NCBI RefSeq assembly: GCF_019805165.1
Contig: NZ_RWIJ01000015.1
Coordinates: 133,435-197,434 of the forward strand
Direction of reading: 5' to 3'
From: Azospirillum sp. 412522
GTDB lineage: Bacteria; Pseudomonadota; Alphaproteobacteria; Azospirillales; Azospirillaceae
Length of the DNA: 64,000 bases
The notes beneath the pieces are model-generated. The model searched no databases and was not told the DNA's origin. It was given only the letters and a program-made list of their open reading frames with translations. The position numbers were made by a program, and so were the translations under genes. Positions 8,188 through 16,680 of this stretch are shown here, piece after piece; position 1 is the first letter of the stretch, and every line of letters begins with the position of its first letter.

Positions 8188-11100
8188 ATGAGCATCGTCG
8201 GACCGCGCATCTACAACCTGTTTCCGACCCTGGCGGGTCCGGTCCGCGACTGGGCCGGGCACCTGCCGCGGATCCAGGGGATGGGATTCGACTGGATCTT
8301 CCTGAACCCGATCCACCAGCCCGGATTCTCCGGCAGCCTCTATGCGGTGAAGGATCCCTATCGCCTGCACGACGCGCTGCGCGGCGGATCGCACGAGAGC
8401 GACGACGAGCTGCTGCGCCGCTTCACGGCGGAGGCCGGGGCGCACGGCCAGTCGGTGATGATGGATTTCGTCATCAACCACACCTCCCGCGACGCCCTGC
8501 TGGTCGACCGCCATCCCGACTGGTACAAGCGCGGCGCGGATGGCGACCTGCACCGTCCGGGCGCCGTCGATCCCAACAACACCACCCATGTCACGGTGTG
8601 GGGCGACCTCGCCTCGCTCGACTATGACCGGGCGGAGTCGCGTGCCGGGCTGGTCGGCTACTGGTCCGACTATCTGCGCCATTACATCGGGCTGGGCGTG
8701 AAGGGCTTCCGCTGCGACGCCGCCTATCAGGTGCCGGCGGAGGTGTGGAAGAGCCTGATCGACGCCGCCCATGCGGTGAATCCGGAGGTGAAGTTCTTCG
8801 CCGAGACGCTGGGCTGCACGGTGGAGCAGGTGCGCGAGCTGTGCGGCGCCGGCTTCGACTTCCTGTTCAACAGCGCCAAATGGTGGGACTTCAAGGCCGA
8901 CTGGCTGCTGGACCAGTATGAGGAGTTCCGCTGGATCGCGCCGTCGGTCGCCTTCCCGGAAAGCCACGACACCGACCGGCTGGCGGCGGAGGTCGGCAGC
9001 CAGGACGCGGTGCGGCTCGCCGCCCAGCTGAAGATGCATTACCTGTTCGCCGCCAGCTTCTCCACCGGCGTGATGATGCCGGTCGGCTTCGAATACGGCT
9101 TCACCCGCAAGCTGGACGTGGTGCGCACCAGCCCGGCCGACTGGGAGCAGCCGAAGCTGGACCTCACCGGCTTCATCGGCGCGGTCAACGCGATGAAGGC
9201 CGCCACCCCGGCCCTGAACGTCGAGGGGCCGCAGCGCCGCGTGACCTCGCCCCACAGCCCGGTGCTCGGGCTGATCCGGCAGGTGGACGGCGCGGCGCTC
9301 GACCAGCCGGACGGCTGTGCCATCCTGGTGCTGAACCCCGACGAGAACCGGCCTCACAGCCTGGACGTCGGCCCGATCCTGGCCGCGACCGGCGGCATCT
9401 TCGAGGCGTTCGAGGACGTAACGCCGGAGGCCGAGCCGCTGCCGATGGAGCCGGGCGCGCCGATGACGCTGCGCCCGATGGAACTGCGCGTCTTCCGCGC
9501 CCGCGCCGCCCGCAGCCACGCGGTCGAGCTGCACGACGTGGAGGAGCGGGAATGGATGGATTCCATCGCCGCCGGCCGCATGACCATCGAGAACGTCTAT
9601 CCGGAGCTGGACGGCGGCCGCTTCGCCGTCAAGCGCGCGGTCGGCGACGCGATGGAGGTGTGGGCCGACATCTACACCGACGGCACCTTCGTGCTCGCCG
9701 CCTCCGTCATGTACAGGGCTGACGGCGACGAGGACTGGAGCGAGGCGCCGATGCGCCTCCACGAGAACGACCGCTGGGTCGGCCGCGTGCCGCTGACCCG
9801 CAACGCCCGCTACACCTACAGCATCGAGGCGTGGCGCGACGTCTGGGAAAGCTGGCGTGCCGACTTCAAGAAGAAGGTCGATGCCGGGATGGTCGTCGAT
9901 CTGGAACTGGTCGAGGGGCGGCGCTTCGTCGAGCAGGCGCTGGATCTGAACCAGGGTGACGGCCGTGCGGCGCTGACGGCGGTGATCGAGCGGATGCAGG
10001 CGTTGTCCGGCCGCGAGGCCGTCGACTACGCCCTGTCGGACGAGCCGCGCCAGGTCATGAAGCGGTATGGCGAGCGGCAGTACAAGTCGCGCTATGTCCG
10101 CGAGCTGGAGGTCTATGTCGACCGCACCGCCGGCGCCTATTCGGCATGGTTCGAGATCTTCCCGCGTTCCGCCTCGCCCGATCCGTCGCGTCCGGGCACT
10201 TTCGACGACGTGGTGAACCTGCTGCCCATGGTCCGCGACATGGGCTTCGACGTGCTGTATTTCCCGCCGATCCATCCCATCGGGCGGGCCTTCCGCAAGG
10301 GCAAGAACAACACGCTGAACCCAGGCCCGGACGATCCCGGCGTGCCCTACGCCATCGGCGCGGAGGAGGGCGGGCATGACGCCATCGATCCGATGATCGG
10401 CGATTTCGACAGCTTCCGCCGGCTGGTCCGCGAGGCCAAGCGTCACGGCCTCGAGATCGCGCTGGACTTCGCCGTCCAGTGTTCCCCCGACCATCCCTGG
10501 GTGAAGGAGCATCCCCAGTGGTTCTACTGGCGGCCAGACGGCACCATCCGCTACGCCGAGAATCCGCCGAAGAAGTACCAGGACATCGTCAATGTCAGCT
10601 TCTATCGCCAGTCCTATCCGGACCTGTGGTACGCGCTGCGCGACGTGGTGCTGATGTGGTGCAAGGAGGGTGTGCGCATCTTCCGTGTCGACAATCCGCA
10701 CACCAAGCCCTTCCCCTTCTGGGAATGGATGATCCGCGAGGTGCAGGACCGCTACCCCGACGCCCTGTTCCTGGCCGAGGCCTTCACCCGGCCGAAGCTG
10801 ATGAAGCGGCTTGCCAAGGTCGGCTTCACCCAGTCCTACAGCTACTTCACGTGGCGGAACACCAAGGCGGAGCTGACCGAGTACCTGACCGAGCTGACGC
10901 AGGGGGAATCGCGGGAGTACATGCGGCCGAACTTCTTCGCCAACACGCCCGACATCCTGCCGCCGATCCTGACCCAGGGCGGCCGGCCGGCGCACATGAT
11001 GCGGGCGGTGCTGGCGGCGACGCTGGCCGGCGTCTACGGCCTCTACGGCCCCTATCTGCTGTGCGAGGCGGAGGCCTATCCCGGCAAGGAGGAATACAAC

Positions 11101-11508
11101 CACTCGGAGAAGTACGAGGTCCGGCACTGGGACTGGAACCAGCCCGGCAACATCCGCGACTACGTCACCGCCATCAACCGCATCCGCCGCGAGAACCCGG
11201 CGCTGCAGCAGTTCACCAACCTGCGCTTCTACAACGCCTTCGACGACAACATCCTGCTGTACGGCAAGATGACGGCGGCCAAGGACAACGTGATCCTGAT
11301 CGCCGTGAACCTGGATCCGCACAATGGCCATGGCGGGACCATCGAGGTGCCGCTGTGGGAGCTGGGGCTGTCCGACGGCGCCCATGTCCAGGTCGAGGAT
11401 CTGTTCAGCGGGCACCGCTTCACCTGGATCGGCAAGTTCCAGCATGTCTGGCTGGATCCCCACCGCAACCCGGCCGCGATCTGGCGGATCGTGCCACCGG
11501 GGGTGTGA
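8188..11508 (+). CDS. glgE: GlgE-type alpha-1,4-glucan:maltose-1-phosphate maltosyltransferase with an extra N-terminal GH13 domain
   Basis: 1106 residues, about 400 more than ordinary GlgE (about 660-700). Residues 1 to about 430 form an alpha-amylase-type GH13 domain with its own intact triad: Asp177 in VKGFRCDAAY, Glu206 in FFAETLG and Asp261 in PESHDTDR. From about residue 450 the GlgE region begins: the N-terminal maltosyltransferase domain (ENVYPELDGGRFAVKRAVGD), the GH13_3 barrel with nucleophile Asp835 in FRVDNPHTKPFPFWEW and acid Glu864 in FLAEAFTRP, and a beta-sandwich C-terminus. GlgE extends alpha-glucan from maltose-1-phosphate. The partner genes treS, mak/pep2 and glgB are not in the window. 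Start is ATG 8188 after GGAAGGGGG. Confidence 0.9.
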   Translation: MSIVGPRIYNLFPTLAGPVRDWAGHLPRIQGMGFDWIFLNPIHQPGFSGSLYAVKDPYRLHDALRGGSHESDDELLRRFTAEAGAHGQSVMMDFVINHTSRDALLVDRHPDWYKRGADGDLHRPGAVDPNNTTHVTVWGDLASLDYDRAESRAGLVGYWSDYLRHYIGLGVKGFRCDAAYQVPAEVWKSLIDAAHAVNPEVKFFAETLGCTVEQVRELCGAGFDFLFNSAKWWDFKADWLLDQYEEFRWIAPSVAFPESHDTDRLAAEVGSQDAVRLAAQLKMHYLFAASFSTGVMMPVGFEYGFTRKLDVVRTSPADWEQPKLDLTGFIGAVNAMKAATPALNVEGPQRRVTSPHSPVLGLIRQVDGAALDQPDGCAILVLNPDENRPHSLDVGPILAATGGIFEAFEDVTPEAEPLPMEPGAPMTLRPMELRVFRARAARSHAVELHDVEEREWMDSIAAGRMTIENVYPELDGGRFAVKRAVGDAMEVWADIYTDGTFVLAASVMYRADGDEDWSEAPMRLHENDRWVGRVPLTRNARYTYSIEAWRDVWESWRADFKKKVDAGMVVDLELVEGRRFVEQALDLNQGDGRAALTAVIERMQALSGREAVDYALSDEPRQVMKRYGERQYKSRYVRELEVYVDRTAGAYSAWFEIFPRSASPDPSRPGTFDDVVNLLPMVRDMGFDVLYFPPIHPIGRAFRKGKNNTLNPGPDDPGVPYAIGAEEGGHDAIDPMIGDFDSFRRLVREAKRHGLEIALDFAVQCSPDHPWVKEHPQWFYWRPDGTIRYAENPPKKYQDIVNVSFYRQSYPDLWYALRDVVLMWCKEGVRIFRVDNPHTKPFPFWEWMIREVQDRYPDALFLAEAFTRPKLMKRLAKVGFTQSYSYFTWRNTKAELTEYLTELTQGESREYMRPNFFANTPDILPPILTQGGRPAHMMRAVLAATLAGVYGLYGPYLLCEAEAYPGKEEYNHSEKYEVRHWDWNQPGNIRDYVTAINRIRRENPALQQFTNLRFYNAFDDNILLYGKMTAAKDNVILIAVNLDPHNGHGGTIEVPLWELGLSDGAHVQVEDLFSGHRFTWIGKFQHVWLDPHRNPAAIWRIVPPGV

Positions 11509-11548
11509 AGGGGCGCCGGCGGGTTCGCAGAATTCTCTGGAGTGCGAT

Positions 11549-11574
11549 CGCTTCGGACGGAATCGTCCGAAGCG
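11549..11574 (+). terminator. Candidate terminator hairpin after glgE
   Basis: A perfect 10-bp inverted repeat, CGCTTCGGAC (11549-11558) and GTCCGAAGCG (11565-11574), with a 6-base loop, 40 bases after the glgE stop. There is no T-run, so it is a stable hairpin rather than a classic intrinsic terminator. Confidence 0.5.
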
Positions 11575-11660
11575 TGAAGCGCCCAGAATACCGAAGGCCG
11601 GGAACTGTTCGGACCCGTGTGGGATCGACCCGATGAAATCCCGGTGCCCGCCTTGGGGTT

Positions 11661-13301
11661 TCAGAATATTCCCCAGCGAGGCGGCCTTGGGCTTGCGTAC
11701 TCCCAGCGCCTTTTTCTCGGGCTTGGATAGTCCCAGCGGCCCCACCTGGGAGAGGCGAGTTCCCAAGGGCCTTCGACCTCATACGACCGACGCCAGGGGA
11801 GGCTGGGCGGCGCTGCCGTCGGCGGCCGCACTAAGGCCTTTCCGAATGGCCCGCGCACCAGAAAGCCAGCATCCTTTCGAAGCAAGGCGGCGTTTCGGAC
11901 GAGCGGGTGCGGGGCGATGTCGCCCCGTACGGCGATCGGGAGGGGTCCCCAAACGGGATTGGCCTGATGCATGGCCGCGAGGATGGTCCGCATCCCCTTG
12001 AACGAGGATGCATCGTCGCCGGTCTCCGCCGCCAGAAGAACGGCGGCAGCGACCGCGTGCGTACCGAATGCTTCCCGGTTCAGCCAAGCCGCGACGGCGT
12101 CTTCGCACTCGCCCTGGTGGAGCAGGCCGATGATCTCCTTGACGATGCGTTCATCCCTGTCCCGCCAGTTCTGGATGCTTGCCAGCGCGTGGCGCTCCAG
12201 CGCGTCGTAGCGGGTGCGGGCGATGGCCCTGGCGACTCTCCGGGCTGAGTCCCGTGCCTCTTCGACCGACCACGGGCATCCATCGACGCTCAGCGTCCGG
12301 CTTTCGAGAGAAGCGTCTGCGAGAGCATCGATGAAATCTGCATCCTGGCTCGCCCCGGTATACAGGCAATGCCGCAATGTCTGCGCGGCAACATAGCCAC
12401 GCAACGCGTCAATCGGATGGGGAGAGCCGGTCGATCCTTCAACGGTCCGGTCGTCCGATGTTCCGTACGCCTTTCTTGCTGCCTGGAGATATCCGGTGAC
12501 GCCGAGCGCCGCCGCAAATCCCATGTTCAGGACACCCAGCACATCGGAAGCGGTCTCATTGGCCCAGTTCAGCCATGCATCGACGATGACTGGTTTGTGG
12601 TTCGCGAGAGCGGGCATGTCCGCGGTGTCGAGCGCCGTTTCTATGGCCCGGACCACTTCGCTCATCAGGCCAGTGTCGGCACTGAGGATGTCGTGCCCGC
12701 CGGTTTCATGACCGAGAGCGGACCATGCCAGCACGCCGCGTTGGGCATAGGCGGGGGGAAGGCTGACGATCGTGCAGCCGATATCGAAGTTGCGCGTCAC
12801 ATCGACCGGCCAGGTGTAGGGGCCGAAAGCCGGTTCGCCCCACTTGACGAGGGGAGCTATGACAGCCTGATCCGGCGGTGCGACGCCTCGCCGGTCCTCG
12901 GCGCCCAGGAAACCATCATAGAGGTCGCTGACCGTCTCCTGAAAGGCATTGGTGGCCTGGAATTCATACCCTTCGGCATTCTGCAGGATGGCATGCAGCA
13001 CGTCGAAGAAACAGCGGGCCAAGCCCTGCCGGTCTGGATCCTGGCTCAGAAGGGCGGCGAAACCATCCGGGCCGAGGCGGTGCACGAACGCCTCGAACGG
13101 AGAACGGACCGCATCCTCGTATGCCTGCGGCAATGCTCCTTCCGCCGCTGCCAGCCGAGCGAGCACCTCCGTGAAGTCCTGCGGATCCGGCGGCCCGGCG
13201 GTGAGGTCACGGATCATGGGGACGGTGGCTTCCACAAGGGTGGTGAAGCCATTGGTCTGTCGAATGGCCTGCGCTTCGTCATCGTTGGTCTTTTTCGGCA
13301 T
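11661..13301 (-). CDS. Putative HExxGH (gluzincin-like) metallopeptidase with decapeptide-repeat tail
   Basis: 546 residues from ATG 13301, which has GAGGA 7 bases upstream; an in-frame TTG six codons earlier is less likely. I do not recognise the family. At residues 198-203 it reads HETGGH, matching the HExxGH zinc motif known from dipeptidyl-peptidase III (M49), and Glu249 in NWANETASD lies 51 residues later, comparable to the third zinc ligand in that family; overall similarity to M49 is not evident by eye. No signal peptide or membrane segment is seen. The last about 35 residues are a tandem ten-residue repeat around W-E/D-Y-x-SPR. It follows the lipoprotein gene by 26 bp and is likely co-transcribed with it. 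Confidence 0.75.
   Translation of the reverse strand: MPKKTNDDEAQAIRQTNGFTTLVEATVPMIRDLTAGPPDPQDFTEVLARLAAAEGALPQAYEDAVRSPFEAFVHRLGPDGFAALLSQDPDRQGLARCFFDVLHAILQNAEGYEFQATNAFQETVSDLYDGFLGAEDRRGVAPPDQAVIAPLVKWGEPAFGPYTWPVDVTRNFDIGCTIVSLPPAYAQRGVLAWSALGHETGGHDILSADTGLMSEVVRAIETALDTADMPALANHKPVIVDAWLNWANETASDVLGVLNMGFAAALGVTGYLQAARKAYGTSDDRTVEGSTGSPHPIDALRGYVAAQTLRHCLYTGASQDADFIDALADASLESRTLSVDGCPWSVEEARDSARRVARAIARTRYDALERHALASIQNWRDRDERIVKEIIGLLHQGECEDAVAAWLNREAFGTHAVAAAVLLAAETGDDASSFKGMRTILAAMHQANPVWGPLPIAVRGDIAPHPLVRNAALLRKDAGFLVRGPFGKALVRPPTAAPPSLPWRRSYEVEGPWELASPRWGRWDYPSPRKRRWEYASPRPPRWGIF
11671..11769 (-). repeat. 30-bp tandem repeat encoding C-terminal decapeptides
   Basis: The octamer (T/C)CCCAGCG recurs at 11671, 11701 and 11731, with a variant TCCCAAGG at 11761, giving an exact 30-base period. 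In the protein (minus strand) this encodes WELASPRWGR, WDYPSPRKRR and WEYASPRPPR followed by WGIF at the C-terminus. The tail is rich in Arg, Trp and Pro. Confidence 0.85.
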
Positions 13302-13327
13302 GACGACATCCTCATGCAAGTGGCGGG

Positions 13328-15466
13328 CTAGGAGCGGCGGATTGGGCGTTCAACCGGGGTGATGTCCAAATGCCGGACGGCGACCGGATCGGTCCCCTTG
13401 CGGCCGATGGCGGTGACGCGGACCGGCACACCGCCAACGACGTTCTTCAGCTTCAGGGTTATGGTGGAGTCCGCGCTCACCAGAACCTCTCCAGCGGAGG
13501 TCACGGTGCCCGGCTCGGCGCCGACCAGCGATGCCCCTTCGACACGCAGGGCTACCGTGTCCACAGCCGATGCGTCGCGCACCACCACGTTGACCGGCAG
13601 GTCGGCGATGGCGCCGTCCAAGGCCGCCAGCCGCTTTGCCCCGGCCCGTAGATCGAAGGCCTGCTCGCCCGGAACTCGCGGCTTGACCACCGACGATGCC
13701 GGATAGCAGAGGGACCCCGCTTCGGGAACCGGTCTATGGGCGGCATCGACGTCCGGCCCCACTTGCGCGGGAGGGGGCTGAGCGCTGGCGCAGAGCGGCG
13801 CGTTGACCTGCGGAGCAAGGCAAGCGCCGCAGACAAGGCGAACCCGGGCACGCGCGGCCTGGCCAGACACGCCCCAGGCCCTCAGCGACGGGAACACCAG
13901 CGTCAGCTCGTTGTTGACCCGCTTGATCTCACTGGCCGGCAGGCTGACGCCGCCGATCTCGATGCGCGCGGACTCCGGTTCACCGCTTCCTCCATAGAAC
14001 TGGACGCGGGTGGCCGAACGGCCGTCGTCGAGTAGCGAGGCGACCTGCGCAGCCGGTAGAACGGTCGGCGGCTTCTGCTTGGCTGGAGGAACCTCGAAGT
14101 GGACGCTGACCTCCCCTTCCGTGCTCATGATGGTGGTCAATGAATGCCAGAGAGGCTGACGCACACCCGGTTCGCACCCCAAACCGTCCGCACGCAGCAG
14201 CTGCTTGTTGTATTCCTCCCACTGGCCGCTCGTGACCAAACCCGTCAACTCGTCGCTCCAATCCGAGAACGCTTTGTCATCGAGCATCTTCCCGTTTTTC
14301 TGCCCGCATTTGTAATGCCGGAGGGCTGTTAGCGTCCGTTGCCGGATGTTCGTATCGACGACGGGCAGACGGACGCCGTCATCGGTGTGGCGGAGGTCGT
14401 AGGTGCCGTAGATCGACAGCTTGACCGGCTTGGATTTCTCGTAAGCCTTCGGCACCATGACCAGCAGGGTCACGTTGTGAGTGCGGGGAACCATGGCGTG
14501 GCCGGCCTCGGGCTGAGCCACAGCCCCCATGCGGACGCGGATCGAGTTGTCGGCGAGCCGGGCGACGGTGAAGACGCTGTCGAGGTCACGCCCAATCACC
14601 GATTTCAGGTCATCGCTCAAGCGCTTCAATTCCGCCTGCGCCGCGACGCCCGGCGTGGAGCCGCCAAGCGCAAGGCCGTATTGACGGACGAGATCGACCG
14701 CGCGGCTGCGCTGTGTCGTCGTCAGGTTGTCGGTGGCGAGCAGCGGAATTACAAGCGGAGGCTGTTCCAGCTTTGTGTCGTTTTTATCGGGGTCATAGTC
14801 GGGGAAGAACGAAAGATCGGCATACAGATCGTAGGGTTCGTTGCGGGCGAAGGGCATCGCGCTCAATTGAAGGCGCACCAGATAGGGAATTGTTTCGCTG
14901 AACAGGGCGGCATTCTCCACGTAGCTGTTCAGCAGGCGAACCTCCTGGAGCAGGGCCGTCGCCGCGGAATATTGAAGCACCGGGTCCGTATCGATGGTGC
15001 GGTCGGTCAGTCCGGGAAGTCCGGCGGCGGTGCGCGTCCCGGCCGGCGAGTCCGTGCTGAGCGCCGGTGGCGTGCTGCTACCGCGGGTGCTGGTACCCGT
15101 CGTCGTGATCTCGCCGGTCGCGTTTCTCGTCGTGGTTTCGCTGAAGCTGGATGTGGGTAGCCCGACCTTCAGGTTGGCCAACAGGGCGTCAAGCAGTTTT
15201 TCCTCGACGCTCTGTACGGTTGGAAGCACCCTCTTCAGCGCCTCGGTCTCGGTGAGTTCGAACTTCGGTTGAAGCTTGTCGATGAAATTGTTCCACGGCG
15301 CCACCGATAACACTGCCAAGTGGAATGACCCGGCGTCCGGCATGTTATCGACCGTATGTGGCCGGAAAAGGCTCGTGCTCGCGCAGGCTGCGAGCAGCGA
15401 GAGGCAGGCTGCCGCGATGCCGAACAGATGCGCGCGGCGGCCGCTGCGATGTTTGCAGTGTTCCAT
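13328..15466 (-). CDS. Large hypothetical lipoprotein
   Basis: 712 residues from ATG 15466, preceded by GGGGGT. The N-terminus has basic residues, a hydrophobic stretch and a lipobox LLAAC at about residues 25-29, so it should be acylated and held in the envelope. No known domain is recognised. Residues about 105-150 form a low-complexity Thr/Ser linker (ETTTRNATGEITTTGTSTRG); the C-terminal 200 residues look beta-rich with paired cysteines (VRLVCGACLAP, GSLCYPAS) and could be immunoglobulin-like. It is the first gene of a two-gene unit with the HExxGH protein. The upstream region is markedly AT-rich compared with its surroundings, which may hint at transfer or strong promoter control. Function unknown. 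Confidence 0.8.
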   Translation of the reverse strand: MEHCKHRSGRRAHLFGIAAACLSLLAACASTSLFRPHTVDNMPDAGSFHLAVLSVAPWNNFIDKLQPKFELTETEALKRVLPTVQSVEEKLLDALLANLKVGLPTSSFSETTTRNATGEITTTGTSTRGSSTPPALSTDSPAGTRTAAGLPGLTDRTIDTDPVLQYSAATALLQEVRLLNSYVENAALFSETIPYLVRLQLSAMPFARNEPYDLYADLSFFPDYDPDKNDTKLEQPPLVIPLLATDNLTTTQRSRAVDLVRQYGLALGGSTPGVAAQAELKRLSDDLKSVIGRDLDSVFTVARLADNSIRVRMGAVAQPEAGHAMVPRTHNVTLLVMVPKAYEKSKPVKLSIYGTYDLRHTDDGVRLPVVDTNIRQRTLTALRHYKCGQKNGKMLDDKAFSDWSDELTGLVTSGQWEEYNKQLLRADGLGCEPGVRQPLWHSLTTIMSTEGEVSVHFEVPPAKQKPPTVLPAAQVASLLDDGRSATRVQFYGGSGEPESARIEIGGVSLPASEIKRVNNELTLVFPSLRAWGVSGQAARARVRLVCGACLAPQVNAPLCASAQPPPAQVGPDVDAAHRPVPEAGSLCYPASSVVKPRVPGEQAFDLRAGAKRLAALDGAIADLPVNVVVRDASAVDTVALRVEGASLVGAEPGTVTSAGEVLVSADSTITLKLKNVVGGVPVRVTAIGRKGTDPVAVRHLDITPVERPIRRS

Positions 15467-15954
15467 ATTGACCCCCGTCCGTATCGAGCGCCGCCACTTT
15501 GCGGCTGGCATGCCAACGTCGTCCCCAGGAGGCAAAGGGAGCCAAGCGGCTCATCATCAGTCCTGATGGGCGTGCTCTATGAGGGGAAACGCTACCATGA
15601 GATGTGTAGAACTGTATTAAGAAAAAAGTGATACGCCATCTTTATAGCTAGTCATCCTGTGATATGGGGCCGATCCACCCATTTCCTGTTAATTGTATCA
15701 AAGGTAGCGGAGCGCACTTCAAAAGCGCAAAGTGCGCTACCAATTCGGGAAAGACTAACCAGATAAACGACCGCACCGTTCGGGCGCCAGCTTGGAATGG
15801 AGTCTGCCCAGAGGGGACACGGACCGGAGAACGAACGAGAAAATTAGGGATTTTATGAAAAATGATCAAAAGGATGAATTGTTTTCTACAGGTGCCGGTA
15901 TCGAGATTTTTCGGGGAATGCAAAGAAAGATCATTACGATATGGCTTTGAACGC
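15467..15954. other. AT-rich intergenic region upstream of the lipoprotein operon
   Basis: No convincing gene is present. From about 15545 to 15950 the base composition drops well below the surrounding 65-70% GC, with runs such as AGAAAAAAGTGATACG and GAAAAATGATCAAAAGG. It contains the hairpin at 15703-15741. It is likely the promoter and regulatory region of the minus-strand lipoprotein/HExxGH operon, but I cannot assign -35/-10 boxes with confidence. Confidence 0.6.
15703..15741. other. 12-bp-stem bulged hairpin of unknown function
   Basis: GGTAGC (15703-15708) plus GCACTT (15714-15719) pair with AAGTGC (15730-15735) plus GCTACC (15736-15741), leaving a 5-base bulge and a 10-base loop. On the minus strand, the flanking GAATTGGTAGCGC resembles a tRNA D-arm, but the loop is 10 bases and no acceptor or T-arm is found. 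Confidence 0.5.
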
Positions 15955-15985
15955 AAAAAAGCGGCCCCGAGGGGCCGCTTTTTTT
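15955..15985 (-). terminator. Intrinsic terminator for the small gene at 16005-16253
   Basis: GCGGCCCC (15961-15968) and GGGGCCGC (15971-15978) form a perfect 8-bp stem with a two-base spacer, flanked by six A on the left and seven T on the right. It works in both directions; on the minus strand it lies 20 bases past the stop of the 82-residue gene. Confidence 0.85.
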
Positions 15986-16004
15986 AATTCCGTCTATGCG
16001 CCGG

Positions 16005-16253
16005 TCAGCGCCGGCGGATCATCGTTACGCCACCGACGGTCTTGTCGAGAAAGTCGATCATGGTGTCCGGCTTCGGCCCGACCGACGAGGCGGCGAACGC
16101 CATCCACCAGCGCGCCATCGGGGTCGTCCAGCCGTAACGGTCGGCGATGATCTGAACATCCATGGTGGAGGGGGTAGAGGACATGGTCGTCTGCGCGGTC
16201 GCCGCGGCGCGGGTGGCGCCGGACGGGGTAACCTGGGTTTCGACGCTGTGCAT
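16005..16253 (-). CDS. Hypothetical protein, 82 aa
   Basis: The start at 16253 is preferred because GGGAGGA ends 4 bases before the ATG; an upstream in-frame ATG at 16274 has none. The protein is Ala/Thr/Ser-rich at the N-terminus and has a conserved-looking segment DRYGWTTPMARWWMAFAAS followed by PDTMIDFLDKTVGG. No signal peptide, metal motif or known domain is recognised. A strong bidirectional terminator follows the stop, which supports it being a real transcribed gene. Function unknown. Confidence 0.65.
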   Translation of the reverse strand: MHSVETQVTPSGATRAAATAQTTMSSTPSTMDVQIIADRYGWTTPMARWWMAFAASSVGPKPDTMIDFLDKTVGGVTMIRRR

Positions 16254-16403
16254 GGTTCCTCCCAACGGGGACATACGGTGTCCGCTTATGCGGTACCTTA
16301 GACCTCAACCGCTGAGAGGGGCAGAGTGGCTTTGGTCCTAACGGGTACTATACCTTTGGCTGCAAAGGTCCCATGACCCGGACCACCCCCATTCAGGCAG
16401 GTT

Positions 16404-16583
16404 TCAGGCAGGCGGCAGCGGCAATCCGCTGGCCCATCCCAGCAGCGCCGCCAGCGCCGCGCGGTTCGCCGGCCGGAACAGCAGGGCCAACCGCACCCAC
16501 AGCGGGGAAAGCTTGAATTCCGCGGCCACTTCCTCGACTTCCGCCGGGGACAACCGCAGATCGTGAGCAGGGTCTTCATGCAT
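16404..16583 (-). CDS. Small hypothetical protein, 59 aa
   Basis: ATG 16583 is preceded by GGAGGG with 6-base spacing, a strong ribosome site that argues for a real gene. The sequence begins MHEDPAHDLRLSPAEVEEVA and continues with a hydrophobic helix WVRLALLFRPANRAALAALL; it looks like a small helical protein. No known family is recognised. It lies between the 82-residue gene and the alpha/beta hydrolase, all on the minus strand, with gaps of about 100-150 bp. Confidence 0.55.
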   Translation of the reverse strand: MHEDPAHDLRLSPAEVEEVAAEFKLSPLWVRLALLFRPANRAALAALLGWASGLPLPPA

Positions 16584-16680
16584 GGCAACCCTCCGCCAGT
16601 GCCACAGGTCGGGATGGATGGGGAACAATCCGTCCGGCCGGCAATCACGCGGAGGCCTGTGATAAAGCTGGGACCGCCCG

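Noticed and set aside
7753..11766. 1337-codon open frame on the minus strand, opposite glgE and running into ppk2
   Set aside because: GC-rich shadow; the plus-strand protein has full GH13 motifs and the minus frame none.
12369..13331. 320-codon plus-strand open frame opposite the HExxGH gene
   Set aside because: No ribosome site or domain; the minus-strand gene has a strong start and motif-bearing protein.
15703..15741. tRNA-like remnant on the minus strand (D-arm-like GAATTGGTAGCGC)
   Set aside because: The following stem has a 10-base loop, and no anticodon loop of seven, T-arm or acceptor stem can be drawn.
15664..15858. 64-codon plus-strand open frame in the AT-rich region
   Set aside because: No ribosome site, no recognisable sequence, and it contains the hairpin; likely chance.
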